This document shows, in pieces, positions 17,696-27,181 of a stretch of 64,000 nucleotides of DNA (position 1 is its first letter; each line of letters starts with the position of its first letter). The stretch spans positions 594,958-658,957 of the forward strand of contig JAMOUV010000010.1 of NCBI GenBank assembly GCA_027067965.1, given 5' to 3'. The position numbers were made by a program, and so were the translations under genes. The notes beneath the pieces are model-generated. The model saw only the letters and a program-made list of their open reading frames with translations. It did not search any database and had not been told where the DNA came from. This DNA comes from Flavobacteriales bacterium (GTDB lineage Bacteria > Bacteroidota > Bacteroidia > Flavobacteriales > Flavobacteriaceae).

Positions 17696-18139
17696 TCAAT
17701 TTTTATGTAATACGATTTCGGTAATTATTTTATTAAATTCTTCTTTGGAGATACCTTTTTTAAATGCTTCCAAAGCGGCCTTGTAAATGCGTTCGGTCTT
17801 TTTAACGGGGAAGCCGAGACTAACGGTTACCCGGTGAAGTAACCGGCTTTCTTTTTCGTCCAGTTTTCCGTCGGAGAAAGCCAATTTCCATAAATTATAT
17901 AATTGATCGATACGCTCGTCCAGGGAAAAAGGTGTTTCCAATACATATTCCCGGTAATGTTTTTTCAAATATTTCAATGCATCTCTATCTAAAAAACCGA
18001 AACTATCGGCTACTTTTTCTATAACTTTCCATTCATTTTCGTCTATTTTACCGTCCACTTCCGATAATCTGATTAGTGTGGCCAATAGAGAAATTCTTTG
18101 TCGGTATTCTGCGTTTGCCAGGGCGTTTAAAATGCTCAT
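17696..18139 (-). CDS. TerB-like domain protein
   Basis: 147 residues, all helical, with two copies of the acidic metal-binding-like pattern of the TerB/DjlA N-terminal domain: SEVDGKIDENEW (26-37) and FSDGKLDEKES (93-103). TerB-fold proteins are cytoplasmic or membrane-associated and are tied to tellurite resistance clusters and envelope stress, but no other ter genes are present, so a specific tellurite role should not be assumed. It is the first gene of a tight three-gene run. Confidence 0.78.
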   Translation of the reverse strand: MSILNALANAEYRQRISLLATLIRLSEVDGKIDENEWKVIEKVADSFGFLDRDALKYLKKHYREYVLETPFSLDERIDQLYNLWKLAFSDGKLDEKESRLLHRVTVSLGFPVKKTERIYKAALEAFKKGISKEEFNKIITEIVLHKN

Positions 18140-18185
18140 CGTATTTTGATTTTCGCAAATTTACGTATAATTTTCATTGGTATTT

Positions 18186-18455
18186 TTACTTATCGTCTAT
18201 TTTTTTGACGTTGATTTTGACAGGCGGTTCGAATTTTTCCGGAATATTATCGGGATTTTCGGCCAATTCATTGAGTTCTTTTACGATTTTCTCTATTTCT
18301 TCATCGGAAAAATTCTTTTCCTTGCAAGCCGATTCCAAGGTTCCCCAAATAGGTTCGCCGCATCGAATACACTTGATGCCTCGTACTCGCAAATATTCTT
18401 CGGCAAAAGGATAATCTTCCACCAAATCCTCGATGGTAATATCTTTTGTAATCAT
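18186..18455 (-). CDS. DUF1858 domain protein
   Basis: 89 residues. The N-terminal 60 residues show the DUF1858 pattern: MITKDITIEDLVEDYP, then LRVRGIKCIRCGEP with a CIRC Cys pair (about residues 29-32), then a second Cys near 43. DUF1858 is a small helical domain of unknown role, found alone or near ScdA/Ric-type proteins; the CxxC may bind a metal or redox centre. The ATG at 18455 is preferred because the longer frame to 18488 adds an unrelated Lys-rich stretch. Confidence 0.78.
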   Translation of the reverse strand: MITKDITIEDLVEDYPFAEEYLRVRGIKCIRCGEPIWGTLESACKEKNFSDEEIEKIVKELNELAENPDNIPEKFEPPVKINVKKIDDK

Positions 18456-18493
18456 TTTTCTTCTTTTGTTCAAAAATACGAAAACCATACCAA

Positions 18494-18521
18494 ATAAAAA
18501 GCCGCCCGAACGGGCGGCTTT
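18494..18521 (-). terminator. Rho-independent terminator of gdhA
   Basis: The stem AAAGCCGCCC/GGGCGGCTTT with a GAAC loop (18498-18520) ends in TTTTTATTT on the minus strand, directly after gdhA. Confidence 0.9.
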
Positions 18522-18542
18522 GATTTATACGCTATTTTTATT

Positions 18543-19886
18543 TTAGACCACACCTTGAGCAAGCATGGCATCGGCTACTTTCACGAATCCGGCGATATTA
18601 GCCCCTTTTACATAATTTACATATCCGTCGGGTTCGGTGCCGTAACGAATACATGATTCGTGAATATTGTTCATGATTTGTTTCAATTTGGCATCTACTT
18701 CTTCACGGGTCCATTGCAAGCGAATGGAATTTTGGCTCATTTCCAATCCCGAAACGGCCACACCACCTGCATTGGATGCTTTACCCGGTGAATAAAGTAT
18801 TTTGGCTTTTTGGAATACTTCTATTCCTTCGGGAGTGGTAGGCATATTCGCGCCTTCGGCTACACACATTACACCGTTTTCAACAAGTTTTTTCGCATCG
18901 TTTCCGTCGATTTCATTTTGGGTTGCACACGGAAGGGCGATATCGGCTTTGATACCCCAAGGTTTTTGTCCTTCGAAATATTGTGCCGTCGGATATTTTT
19001 CCACATATTCTTTAATTCTTCCCCGTTTCACATTTTTCAAGTGCATCACAAAGGCGAGTTTTTCTTTGTCTATACCGTCGGGGTCATATACGAATCCGTT
19101 GGAATCGGAAAGCGTAAGTACTTTACCGCCCAATTCGATTACCTTTTCGGTCGCATATTGGGCTACGTTTCCGGCTCCGGATACCAATACGTCTTTACCT
19201 TTAAAGCTTTCGCCTTTAGTGGCTAACATGGTTTGCGTGAAGTAAACCAAACCGTAACCTGTGGCTTCGGGTCGCAATAAAGAACCGCCATATGACAATC
19301 CTTTACCGGTCAGCACGCCTGTGAATTCATTTCTTAATTTTTTATACATCCCGAACAGATAACCTATTTCTCTTCCGCCTACACCGATATCGCCGGCCGG
19401 TACATCGGTGTCGGGACCAATATGACGGAATAATTCTTGCATAAAGGCCTGGGTAAATCGCATCACTTCCATATCGGACTTGCCTTTCGGATCAAAATCC
19501 GAACCCCCTTTTCCGCCTCCCATGGGCAGGGTGGTTAATGAATTTTTGAAAACTTGTTCGAAACCTAGGAATTTCAAGATGCTTAAATTCACGGTCGGGT
19601 GAAAACGAAGTCCGCCTTTATAAGGACCGATAGCAGAATTGAATTCCACCCGGTATCCGCGGTTTACTTGTAAATTTCCTTTATCATCCACCCAAGGAAC
19701 TCTGAACATCACCACACGTTCGGGTTCAATCATCCTTTCCAACAACATTTTTCCTTTATACTTCGGATTTTCTTCTATAAAAGGTATAACCGCTTCAACC
19801 ACTTCATAAACGGCTTGTAGAAATTCGGGTTCATGAGGATTACGTTGTTTGGCGTAATCCATGAATGCTTTGACTTTTTCGTTCAT
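18543..19886 (-). CDS. gdhA: NADP-specific glutamate dehydrogenase
   Basis: Catalyses reductive amination of 2-oxoglutarate to glutamate, the low-affinity ammonium assimilation route. 447 residues is typical of the hexameric bacterial enzyme. The substrate-binding [11 protein letters not shown] (Lys90) and the catalytic PMGGGKGG loop (Lys126) are intact, as are [14 protein letters not shown] near 163-176 and the nucleotide-binding GAGNVAQYA near 236-244. The family resemblance is to the NADP-dependent type (447-residue form ending [18 protein letters not shown]); the cofactor is inferred, not seen. It has its own promoter element and terminator. Confidence 0.96.
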   Translation of the reverse strand: MNEKVKAFMDYAKQRNPHEPEFLQAVYEVVEAVIPFIEENPKYKGKMLLERMIEPERVVMFRVPWVDDKGNLQVNRGYRVEFNSAIGPYKGGLRFHPTVNLSILKFLGFEQVFKNSLTTLPMGGGKGGSDFDPKGKSDMEVMRFTQAFMQELFRHIGPDTDVPAGDIGVGGREIGYLFGMYKKLRNEFTGVLTGKGLSYGGSLLRPEATGYGLVYFTQTMLATKGESFKGKDVLVSGAGNVAQYATEKVIELGGKVLTLSDSNGFVYDPDGIDKEKLAFVMHLKNVKRGRIKEYVEKYPTAQYFEGQKPWGIKADIALPCATQNEIDGNDAKKLVENGVMCVAEGANMPTTPEGIEVFQKAKILYSPGKASNAGGVAVSGLEMSQNSIRLQWTREEVDAKLKQIMNNIHESCIRYGTEPDGYVNYVKGANIAGFVKVADAMLAQGVV

Positions 19887-19914
19887 AATTATAAATATTT
19901 CGGTTTTTTACATA

Positions 19915-19922
19915 CAAATATA
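19915..19922 (-). promoter_or_regulatory. Putative -7 element of gdhA
   Basis: Minus-strand TATATTTG fits TAnnTTTG and is 29 bp before the gdhA start. Confidence 0.5.
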
Positions 19923-20071
19923 TTAGAATAAATACGGTTTTTTATATGTCGATTATCATTTTTCTTTTGTTTTGATGTATTTTAAACACTCCTTCTACGG
20001 GTCTTTTGAGGATAAACGGTGAATTGAGAAAATTCTTGTTTGATTTTACGTTAAAATCCGTTTTATTGACG

Positions 20072-20079
20072 TAAATTTG
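20072..20079 (+). promoter_or_regulatory. Putative -7 element of rnr
   Basis: TAAATTTG fits TAnnTTTG and lies 22 bp before the rnr ATG. A TTTG at 20039-20042 is too far for a normal -33 element. Confidence 0.5.
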
Positions 20080-20101
20080 TTTGGATTTGAAATGATGTAT
20101 T

Positions 20102-22285
20102 ATGAAAAAAGATTTTGAAAACTTGCTCATCCGTATTCTGCAAGTGATGAGTGAAGAACCGCGTAAAAGTTTTAATTACAAACAAATAGCATCAAAATTG
20201 GAGTTACATTCGGATGAACTCCGCCGGAAAGTTCAAGAAGAATTGGAAAAATTATTGGCCCAAGACCGAATCGAGGAAACTTCTCGCGGAAAATACCGAA
20301 TCAAGAAAAAAGTGGTGTTTTTGGGAATTTTGGATATGACCAATAATAAATCGGGATTTGTAATTGTGGACGAATTGGACAAGGATATTTTTATTCCGAA
20401 TGCTTTTCTGAACAAGGCCCTCCACGGCGATTTGGTGGAAGCGAGAATTTTGCGCGAAAGAGGTAAACGCAATCCCGAAGGAGAAATATTAAAAGTCATC
20501 AACCGGGCGAAAACCCATTTTACCGGCATTGTGCGAATGAAAAAAGGATTTGCTTTTGTGGATCCCGATGATCCGAAGATGTACAAGAGTTTTTATGTGC
20601 CCGAAGAAGATTTGAACGGTGCGGAGCATGGCGAAAAAGTAGTGGTTGAAATGACCGATTGGCCCGAAAAAGCCGGAAGCCCTTTCGGACGAGTGGTAAA
20701 AATTTTAGGTAAACCCGGCGAACACGAGACGGAAATTCATTCCATTTTGGATGAATATAACCTCCCCTATGAATTTGAACCGGAAATTGAAGAGGCGGCC
20801 AAACAATTGCCGAAAATCATCACCCCCGAAGAAATAAAAAAAAGGCGCGATATGCGCGACCGTGTAACCTTTACCATCGACCCTACGGATGCCAAAGATT
20901 TTGACGATGCCTTGTCGGTCAAGCGATTGAGTAACGGCCGTTGGGAAATCGGCGTCCATATAGCCGACGTAAGTCATTATGTGAAGCCGGGCGATGTCTT
21001 GGACCAGGAGGCCTATATGCGGGCGACATCGGTCTATTTGGTGGATCGCGTCATTCCCATGTTGCCCGAAGTATTATCCAACCAACTTTGTTCGCTTCGG
21101 CCCAATGAAGACAAATTGACCTTTTCGGTTGTATTCGAAATGGATGAAAGCGGAAAAGTTTACAAAAAATGGTTCGGCCGAACCGTTATCCATTCCGACA
21201 AAAGATTTACCTACGAAGAAGCACAAGAAATTCTTGACAAGGGAAAAGGATTGTTTCATGAACAATTGGAAATATTAAATAAAATGGCTAAACAACTGCG
21301 GGCCCAACGCTTCAAACGAGGAGCCATCAGTTTCGAGCGTTCGGAAGTGCGTTTTAAACTGGACGAACAAAAAAATCCCGTGGAAATTCTTGTAAAAATC
21401 CCTATAGATACCAACAAACTCATCGAAGAATTTATGTTGCTCGCCAATCGAAGTGTGGCGGAATTTGTGGGTAAGGAATTGAAGAAAAAGATTTTTGTTT
21501 ATCGTGTGCACGACAAACCCAAACGCGACAAACTGGAAGAATTGAAAAATGTGATTAAGAAATTCGGTTATAAAATCGATTTGCGTAATGATAAAAAATT
21601 AGCCCAAGCCATTAACAAACTTTTGGAAGATGTCAAACACAAGAAAGAACGTACTTTAGTGGAATTATTGGTACTTCGCACCATGAGCAAGGCCGTTTAT
21701 ACCACCGACAACCGCGGACATTACGGTTTGGCATTCGATTATTACACGCATTTTACTTCGCCCATCAGGCGGTATCCGGATGTGATGGTGCACCGTTTGT
21801 TGCAGAAATATTTGGACGGCCAAACGGTTCGAAATGTAACGGCTTATGAAAAAAAATGTATTCATGCCACCGACATGGAAATTAACGCCCAGCATGCCGA
21901 ATGGGACAGTATCGCTTACATGCAAGCCAAATATATCAAAGATTATATCGGCGAAGAATTCGAAGGTGTGATTTCGGGCGTCACCGAATGGGGGCTTTAC
22001 GTGGAACTGACCGATACCTTGATTGAAGGAATGGTGCGGCGTACGGAAATTTTTAGCGATTACTTTATTTTTGATCCGGATGACAAAGCATTGGTAGGCC
22101 AACGCACCCGAAAACGATATCAATTAGGTGATGATGTGCGGGTACGCGTAGTGGATGTGGATTTGGTCAAAAAACATGTGACTTTCGAATTGGCCGACGA
22201 TTTCACAAAACATCAAGCAATGGTCAGAGAACAAATTAAAAAACGAAAAAAGAAGAACCAAAAGAAAAGAAATAAAAGAAAATAA
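20102..22285 (+). CDS. rnr: Ribonuclease R
   Basis: A processive 3'-5' exoribonuclease that degrades structured RNA and takes part in rRNA quality control and trans-translation. 727 residues. Order: N-terminal helix-turn-helix (about 1-70), two cold-shock domains (about 71-205), the RNB catalytic domain with DPTDAKDFDDA at 260-270 (Asp260, 266, 268 and 269 hold the metals), the HFTSPIRRYPD motif near 558-568, the S1 domain (about 635-705) and a very basic tail ending in repeated KKRKKK. All catalytic residues are present. It is divergent from gdhA and followed by about 230 bp without a gene. Confidence 0.97.
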   Translation: MKKDFENLLIRILQVMSEEPRKSFNYKQIASKLELHSDELRRKVQEELEKLLAQDRIEETSRGKYRIKKKVVFLGILDMTNNKSGFVIVDELDKDIFIPNAFLNKALHGDLVEARILRERGKRNPEGEILKVINRAKTHFTGIVRMKKGFAFVDPDDPKMYKSFYVPEEDLNGAEHGEKVVVEMTDWPEKAGSPFGRVVKILGKPGEHETEIHSILDEYNLPYEFEPEIEEAAKQLPKIITPEEIKKRRDMRDRVTFTIDPTDAKDFDDALSVKRLSNGRWEIGVHIADVSHYVKPGDVLDQEAYMRATSVYLVDRVIPMLPEVLSNQLCSLRPNEDKLTFSVVFEMDESGKVYKKWFGRTVIHSDKRFTYEEAQEILDKGKGLFHEQLEILNKMAKQLRAQRFKRGAISFERSEVRFKLDEQKNPVEILVKIPIDTNKLIEEFMLLANRSVAEFVGKELKKKIFVYRVHDKPKRDKLEELKNVIKKFGYKIDLRNDKKLAQAINKLLEDVKHKKERTLVELLVLRTMSKAVYTTDNRGHYGLAFDYYTHFTSPIRRYPDVMVHRLLQKYLDGQTVRNVTAYEKKCIHATDMEINAQHAEWDSIAYMQAKYIKDYIGEEFEGVISGVTEWGLYVELTDTLIEGMVRRTEIFSDYFIFDPDDKALVGQRTRKRYQLGDDVRVRVVDVDLVKKHVTFELADDFTKHQAMVREQIKKRKKKNQKKRNKRK

Positions 22286-22514
22286 TTTTAATAAATTAAT
22301 ATTTTCGAATTTGTTGACCTTAAATCGATTTAGGATCATGTGCTCGTCTTATAATTGTGTGCGCAACATTCAGAATTAAAAAAAATCAGAGGATTTTAAA
22401 ATAATACCGAGGGCTTGAAAGTTAAGAAGGTGTAAAATAGAGAAAACAAACAAAAAGAGCGCAAAAGTTTTCGGGCTTATTTCATAACTTCGCACAAAAG
22501 TTTCGTCCAAAAAA

Positions 22515-23246
22515 ATGTGGCAAGTATTCAAAAAAGATTTTAAATATTTCATGGCCTCCTACACCGGTTTGGTGGTGGGAATGGTATTTTTATTAATTCT
22601 TGCGTTGTTTTTGTGGTTGATGGAAGGGAATTATAATATTTTATATTCCGGATTGGCCGAAATGACACCGTTTTTCGATTTGGTGCCGTGGCTGTTTATT
22701 TTCGTGATTCCCGCCATCAGCATGCGGTCTTTGTCGGAAGAATACCGTTCGGGCACCCTTGAGATTTTATTAACCAAACCGATAACCGAACGCCATTTGG
22801 TGATGGGAAAATTTTTGTCGGTATGGTTTTCCTCTTTGATTTTGCTGATTCCTACCTTAATATATCTTTTCAGTATTTATCAACTGGCCATGCCGGACAA
22901 TCGCCCGGATCCGGGTGTGATTATTTCCTCCTATATCGGACTTGTCTTGCTGGCCATGGTTTTTTCGGCTATCGGCGTATGGGCTTCGTCCATGACATCC
23001 AATCAAATGGCGGCTTATTTAGCAAGTATATTTTTGATATTCCTTTTCTATTTCGGCGCATACGGTTTAGCCAATTTCGATTTGTTCGGCCGGTATGATT
23101 ATTTTATTCAATCCTTGGCATTTTTGCCCCGTTATAATCATTTTATCAAAGGATTATTTAAATTTTCCGATGTGATTTATATGACGGGCTGGACCTTGAT
23201 TTTTCTGGGCTTGGCCATTTATTTCGTAAAAAAACACAAGGAATAA
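22515..23246 (+). CDS. gldF: Gliding-motility ABC transporter permease GldF
   Basis: 243 residues with about six membrane segments (for example 17-37, 54-76, 98-120, 141-163, 169-190 and 218-238), of the ABC-2 permease type. The motif MRSLSEEYRSGTLEILLTKPI (71-91, written as its two halves in the protein) is the conserved cytoplasmic coupling region. GldF and GldG, with the ATPase GldA, form a transporter first found through Flavobacterium johnsoniae gliding mutants. gldG follows 1 bp later. No gldA is in the window; in flavobacteria gldA commonly lies elsewhere. Confidence 0.92.
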   Translation: MWQVFKKDFKYFMASYTGLVVGMVFLLILALFLWLMEGNYNILYSGLAEMTPFFDLVPWLFIFVIPAISMRSLSEEYRSGTLEILLTKPITERHLVMGKFLSVWFSSLILLIPTLIYLFSIYQLAMPDNRPDPGVIISSYIGLVLLAMVFSAIGVWASSMTSNQMAAYLASIFLIFLFYFGAYGLANFDLFGRYDYFIQSLAFLPRYNHFIKGLFKFSDVIYMTGWTLIFLGLAIYFVKKHKE

Positions 23247-23247
23247 T

Positions 23248-24897
23248 ATGAAGATGAATTGGAAAAAAATATTACTTTTCGGTTCATTGCTTGCGGTATT
23301 GTCGTTTATAATAGGCGGGCAAATCGATTTTACTTCCGACAAACGCCATACGCTTTCCGATACCACAATCAAAATTATAAAGAAACCCCGGAAAAATATC
23401 CACATAACCGTCTATCTACAAGGGGATTTTCCGGCTTACTTCAAAAAATTGCAACACGAAACCCAAAATCTTTTGGAAGAATTCCATCGCGCCAATAGCC
23501 GGCTCACTTTTTCGTTTGTAAATCCGGAAAAACAAGGGAGTTCCTTCATTGACAAATTAATAGGAAAGGGATTTCGCCCGGCGGAAATCAGCGTGCAAAA
23601 AGGAAGCGAATTATCCCAAATCCGTATCTTTCCATGGGCCGAAATAGAATATGACAATCGCCATGAGAAAGTCCCCTTGTTAATTAGTCTGCCCGGCGCA
23701 AAAATCGAAGACCAAATCAACCGGAGCATTGAAAATTTGGAATATGCCTTTTCCTACGCCATCAACAAAGTTACCGCCCCACAAAAACCGGCCGTTGCCA
23801 TATTGAAAGGTAACGGCGAATGGGATGATATTTATATAGCCGATTTTCTTACCGCATTGCGCGATTTTTACCGCATCGCCCCTTTTACCTTGGATAGTTT
23901 GGAAACTTCGCCCCGGGAAACCATCGAACAATTACAATCATTCGATTTGGCCATAATTGCCGGACCTACCGAAAAATTCAGCCGGAAAGACAAATATGCC
24001 TTGGATCAATTCTTGATGAACGGCGGGCGCCTTCTTATGCTTTTCGACCCGGTCAAAGCGCATAAAGATACTTTGTTTTATAAATACAAAACCTACGCCT
24101 TGAATGCCGAACTGGATACCGAAGATTGGCTTTTCTTTTACGGAGTGCGTCCCAAACCTGTGTTGGTAAAAGATTTAATCGCCGCCCCGGTCATGCTCAA
24201 GGTGGGGGATGTACAAGGAAATCCGCAATTATTGGAATTTCCTTGGGTTTATTCGCCATTGGTCACACCCGAAAAATCGCATCCCATCGGTAAAAATACC
24301 GGAAAAGTAAAACTCGATTTTGTCAGTCCGTTGGACACCTTGAAAAATCAACTGAAAAAAACCGTGCTGCTCCGCAGTTCACCATATACGGATATCCAAG
24401 GCGTGCCCGCCGAGATTAATTTTGAAGATATTGCGCGAAAACCCGATAAAAAACGCTACAACAAAGGACCGCAAATTTTAGGTGTGTTAATCGAAGGAGT
24501 TTTTAAATCGGCATTTCGCGGCCGGGTCAAGCCCGTTGATTCCGAATTCAAAAGTCAAGCCCGGACCAAAATGATTGTTATCACGGACGGAGATATTATC
24601 AAAAATGACATCAAAAAAGGACAACCCTTGCCTTTGGGTTTGGATAAATGGAGCGGCATACAATACGACAACAAAAATTTTCTACTTAACGCCGTGCATT
24701 ATTTGGCCGATAAAGAAGGACTTTTCTTATTGAAAAACAAAAGCGTACGCTTGAGTTTAATCGATAAAAACAAGGCGGTGGCCGATGCCGGTTTTTGGCG
24801 AATGGTCAATCTTGTTTTGCCGCTTATTTTGCTTACGGTTATTTTTCTGACGGCCATGTGGTGGCGAAAACGTAAATACAAGCGATTTCATGTATAA
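23248..24897 (+). CDS. gldG: Gliding-motility-associated protein GldG
   Basis: 549 residues. A membrane segment near the N-terminus (about 7-22) is followed by a long periplasmic ABC-type domain of the uncharacterised-transporter family (PF09822-like: FSFVNPEKQG, GAKIEDQINRSIENLEYAFSY near 150-170 and AIIAGPTEKFSRKDKYALDQF near 231-251) and a C-terminal membrane helix (about 516-538) with a short basic tail. It is 1 bp downstream of gldF, the conserved gene order, and overlaps sfsA by 8 bp. In some flavobacteria GldFG is dispensable for gliding, so its presence alone does not prove motility. Confidence 0.92.
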   Translation: MKMNWKKILLFGSLLAVLSFIIGGQIDFTSDKRHTLSDTTIKIIKKPRKNIHITVYLQGDFPAYFKKLQHETQNLLEEFHRANSRLTFSFVNPEKQGSSFIDKLIGKGFRPAEISVQKGSELSQIRIFPWAEIEYDNRHEKVPLLISLPGAKIEDQINRSIENLEYAFSYAINKVTAPQKPAVAILKGNGEWDDIYIADFLTALRDFYRIAPFTLDSLETSPRETIEQLQSFDLAIIAGPTEKFSRKDKYALDQFLMNGGRLLMLFDPVKAHKDTLFYKYKTYALNAELDTEDWLFFYGVRPKPVLVKDLIAAPVMLKVGDVQGNPQLLEFPWVYSPLVTPEKSHPIGKNTGKVKLDFVSPLDTLKNQLKKTVLLRSSPYTDIQGVPAEINFEDIARKPDKKRYNKGPQILGVLIEGVFKSAFRGRVKPVDSEFKSQARTKMIVITDGDIIKNDIKKGQPLPLGLDKWSGIQYDNKNFLLNAVHYLADKEGLFLLKNKSVRLSLIDKNKAVADAGFWRMVNLVLPLILLTVIFLTAMWWRKRKYKRFHV

Positions 24898-25585
24898 ATA
24901 TCCCGAAAAACCGGTCAAAGGCAAATTTATCAGACGTTACAAACGTTTCTTAACCGACGTGGAACTGGATGACGGACAAATCGTTACGGCGCACTGTACC
25001 AATACGGGAAGTTTGGCTTCCTGTTTGATTCCCGGAGCGGAAGTTTTGCTTACACCATCGAATAATCCTCACAGAAAAACCCGTTTTACTTGGGAAAGCA
25101 TTCGTATTGGAGATATATGGGTCGGCGTGAATACAAGCGTTCCTAATAAGTTGATTTACAACGCCTTGAAAGAAAATTTGATTCCGGAATTAACCGGATT
25201 TCATACCGTCAAACCGGAAGTGAAATTTCAACAAAGCCGTTTTGATTTGTATTTGGAAAACGAGCGAGAAAAAATGTTTGCCGAAATCAAAAACGTCACA
25301 TATCGCGAAGGCGACTTTGCATTATTTCCCGATGCGCCCACCCAAAGAGGTTTGAAACATTTGAAAGAATTGGTTTCTGCGGTGGAACAAGGGTACCGGG
25401 CGGCCATTATTTTTGCCATAGCCCGCCCCGATGCACGCATCTTCGCGCCTGCCGCGCATGTGCATCCCGATTATGCACTCATGCTTAAGCAAGCGGTGGA
25501 TACCGGTGTGGAAATCTATCCGCTTATCATACATTATTCCGAAGAAGGCGCCCGTGTGGCGGGCATGATGCAATACGAATTATGA
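24890..25585 (+). CDS. sfsA: SfsA family protein
   Basis: 231 residues matching sugar-fermentation-stimulation protein A throughout: VKGKFIRRYKRFL at the start, the CTNTGSLASCLIPGAEV segment (36-52), FQQSRFDLYLE near 112-122, AEIKNVTYREGDFALFPDAPT-like motif near 130-149 (the PD-(D/E)xK-type nuclease core: D, then E and K) and RGLKHL near 152-157. SfsA was first described as a maltose-gene regulator in E. coli and is now usually annotated as a DNA/RNA nuclease from its fold. It overlaps gldG by 8 bp and may be co-transcribed with it. Confidence 0.95.
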   Translation: MYKYPEKPVKGKFIRRYKRFLTDVELDDGQIVTAHCTNTGSLASCLIPGAEVLLTPSNNPHRKTRFTWESIRIGDIWVGVNTSVPNKLIYNALKENLIPELTGFHTVKPEVKFQQSRFDLYLENEREKMFAEIKNVTYREGDFALFPDAPTQRGLKHLKELVSAVEQGYRAAIIFAIARPDARIFAPAAHVHPDYALMLKQAVDTGVEIYPLIIHYSEEGARVAGMMQYEL

Positions 25586-25801
25586 ATCAATTTATATTCG
25601 ATTAATTGTCCGGACTCGAAAAGTAAAAACTTTGCGACGATTTTAAGAAATTTTAATCACCTATTCCGGCTAAAAATTTATTTCAATGTGATTTAAAGTT
25701 TCTTCAGTTTTTTAAATAGCGGAAAAATTTTTCGGATTTAAAATGAATGAACGATTTTGGCAAGGTTTTTGTAGTGTTTTTGTAATAAAAATCCTACTAA
25801 A

Positions 25802-26149
25802 GTGAGCAAAGCCGAATTGATAGAAAAAAAAGAAAAATCTTACGCAAAAAAATTACAATCCCACACATGGAAGTTATTAAGCATTTATGAAACGGGTTTG
25901 GTTCCCGATATGGCGCGATATAATGATGTGGATGTGGAAATTATTTTCGGCAAATTGAATATTTATGCCGTGTATGGGAATAAGTCGGAAGTTTTCCCTT
26001 ATAAATTTATTTCTCCTAAAATTTTCAAGGTTTCCATAGGAGGGAATGAAGCGATATGTCGTATTCATAAATTAACCGACAAAAAATTGGTATTTCATGC
26101 CGATTTCCAGGACTCTCATTTTATAGTGGAAATGGAAAAGAGGCGTTGA
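25802..26149 (+). CDS. Small cytoplasmic protein of unknown function
   Basis: I do not recognise this family. 115 residues, no signal peptide or membrane segment, starting with GTG at 25802 after an ACTAA; the first 20 residues are Lys/Glu-rich and helical, the rest alternates like a beta-sandwich (VDVEIIFGKLNIYAVYGN, FKVSIGGNEAICRIHKL). A single cysteine lies near residue 86. No strong promoter is seen; a TTTG at 25756-25759 and a TGTTTTTG at 25775-25782 are the nearest candidates. It ends 1 bp from the convergent arginine-deiminase-like gene. Confidence 0.6.
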   Translation: MSKAELIEKKEKSYAKKLQSHTWKLLSIYETGLVPDMARYNDVDVEIIFGKLNIYAVYGNKSEVFPYKFISPKIFKVSIGGNEAICRIHKLTDKKLVFHADFQDSHFIVEMEKRR

Positions 26150-26150
26150 T

Positions 26151-27077
26151 TTAGCGCCGGGTTAATGCCAAGGTCGAACATCGCAGGAGTCCTTCTTGTT
26201 TGGCAATCTCACGATAAGATATCTCTTCCGTATAAATGCCGTTTTTTCTTAGCCAACGATTTAGCCGGGTGAATTGGCTGTCGGAAACTACTATTTCCGG
26301 CGAAATGGAAAAAATATTGGCATTCATATCATACATCTCTTGTTTAGTAAGATGAAATAAATTATTATACCCGAATATTTCCACTAGCTGTTGATATTGT
26401 TCGGGTTTTGCGAAACCTTCTTTGTATATAATGGCTTTATCCGCTCCCACGGGTTGAAACACACAATCCAAATGCAATGCATTTTCGTAAGGGTCGGTAT
26501 TCGATTTAATCAAATCGAATGCCATCACTTTTTTATGTGGAAAAATTTCTTGTAACCATTCTACGGCCCGGCCATTGGTTCTTGCCGTGATTATATCTGC
26601 ATAGTCATTTTGCCGGTATGTGCCTATAAAAATATAATCTCGCCACGGCATTACATCTCCTCCTTCGATATGCACATCTTCGGGAGGAATAATGATTTGA
26701 TTGGTGTCTATTTGATTAATTATATGTTCAATGGCCTTGTATTCCTTTTCGCGGTCGGGTAGGATATTGGATTTGATAAATTTATTTTCGACCACAAATC
26801 CGATATCTCTCGAAAAAATTTGGTTGGTATTTTCAAGGGGTTCGGGTCTGAAAACTTTAATATGATATTTCTCCAACACATGCAAAAAACTTTCGATTTC
26901 TTTTACCATATCTTTTTCCGCCGGATATGTCCCGGCCAATACATGTTGTAATGATTTGGGGTCGTAACATTCTTCGGGAGAAGGTGCCGGCCCGGGGCTG
27001 TCGGCCCGTCCTAATATCACGGCTACAAGAGGAGATGTTTCATCAATAATATGGAAAGAGTCTTTCGGTATTTGCAT
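26151..27077 (-). CDS. Arginine-deiminase-fold hydrolase/amidinotransferase (DDAH-like)
   Basis: 308 residues with the guanidine-modifying enzyme superfamily catalytic set: NTNQIFSRD (Arg90-Asp91), the IEGGD motif (Glu138 to Asp141), HLDCVF (His202, Asp204) and the nucleophile Cys300 in LLRCSTLALTR near the C-terminus. This set is shared by arginine deiminase, dimethylarginine dimethylaminohydrolase and glycine amidinotransferase, so the substrate is a guanidino compound but is not settled. Upstream on the same strand, 104 bp away and behind a terminator, is the cyclic-2,3-diphosphoglycerate-synthase-like gene; a functional link is conjecture. Confidence 0.85.
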   Translation of the reverse strand: MQIPKDSFHIIDETSPLVAVILGRADSPGPAPSPEECYDPKSLQHVLAGTYPAEKDMVKEIESFLHVLEKYHIKVFRPEPLENTNQIFSRDIGFVVENKFIKSNILPDREKEYKAIEHIINQIDTNQIIIPPEDVHIEGGDVMPWRDYIFIGTYRQNDYADIITARTNGRAVEWLQEIFPHKKVMAFDLIKSNTDPYENALHLDCVFQPVGADKAIIYKEGFAKPEQYQQLVEIFGYNNLFHLTKQEMYDMNANIFSISPEIVVSDSQFTRLNRWLRKNGIYTEEISYREIAKQEGLLRCSTLALTRR

Positions 27078-27121
27078 TTTTTAAATCGCGAAAATACAAA
27101 ATCGTTTTTACATATTCCGAT

Positions 27122-27158
27122 AAAAAAAAAATCCGGGGCATCAATGCGCCGGATTTTA
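27122..27158 (-). terminator. Rho-independent terminator after the cDPGS-like gene
   Basis: The stem AAAATCCGG/CCGGATTTT (27128-27136 and 27149-27157), extended inside by GCA/TGC around a TCAA loop, ends in a T-run on the minus strand. Confidence 0.88.
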
Positions 27159-27181
27159 GGTATGATAAAGGTTTTTTTCTA

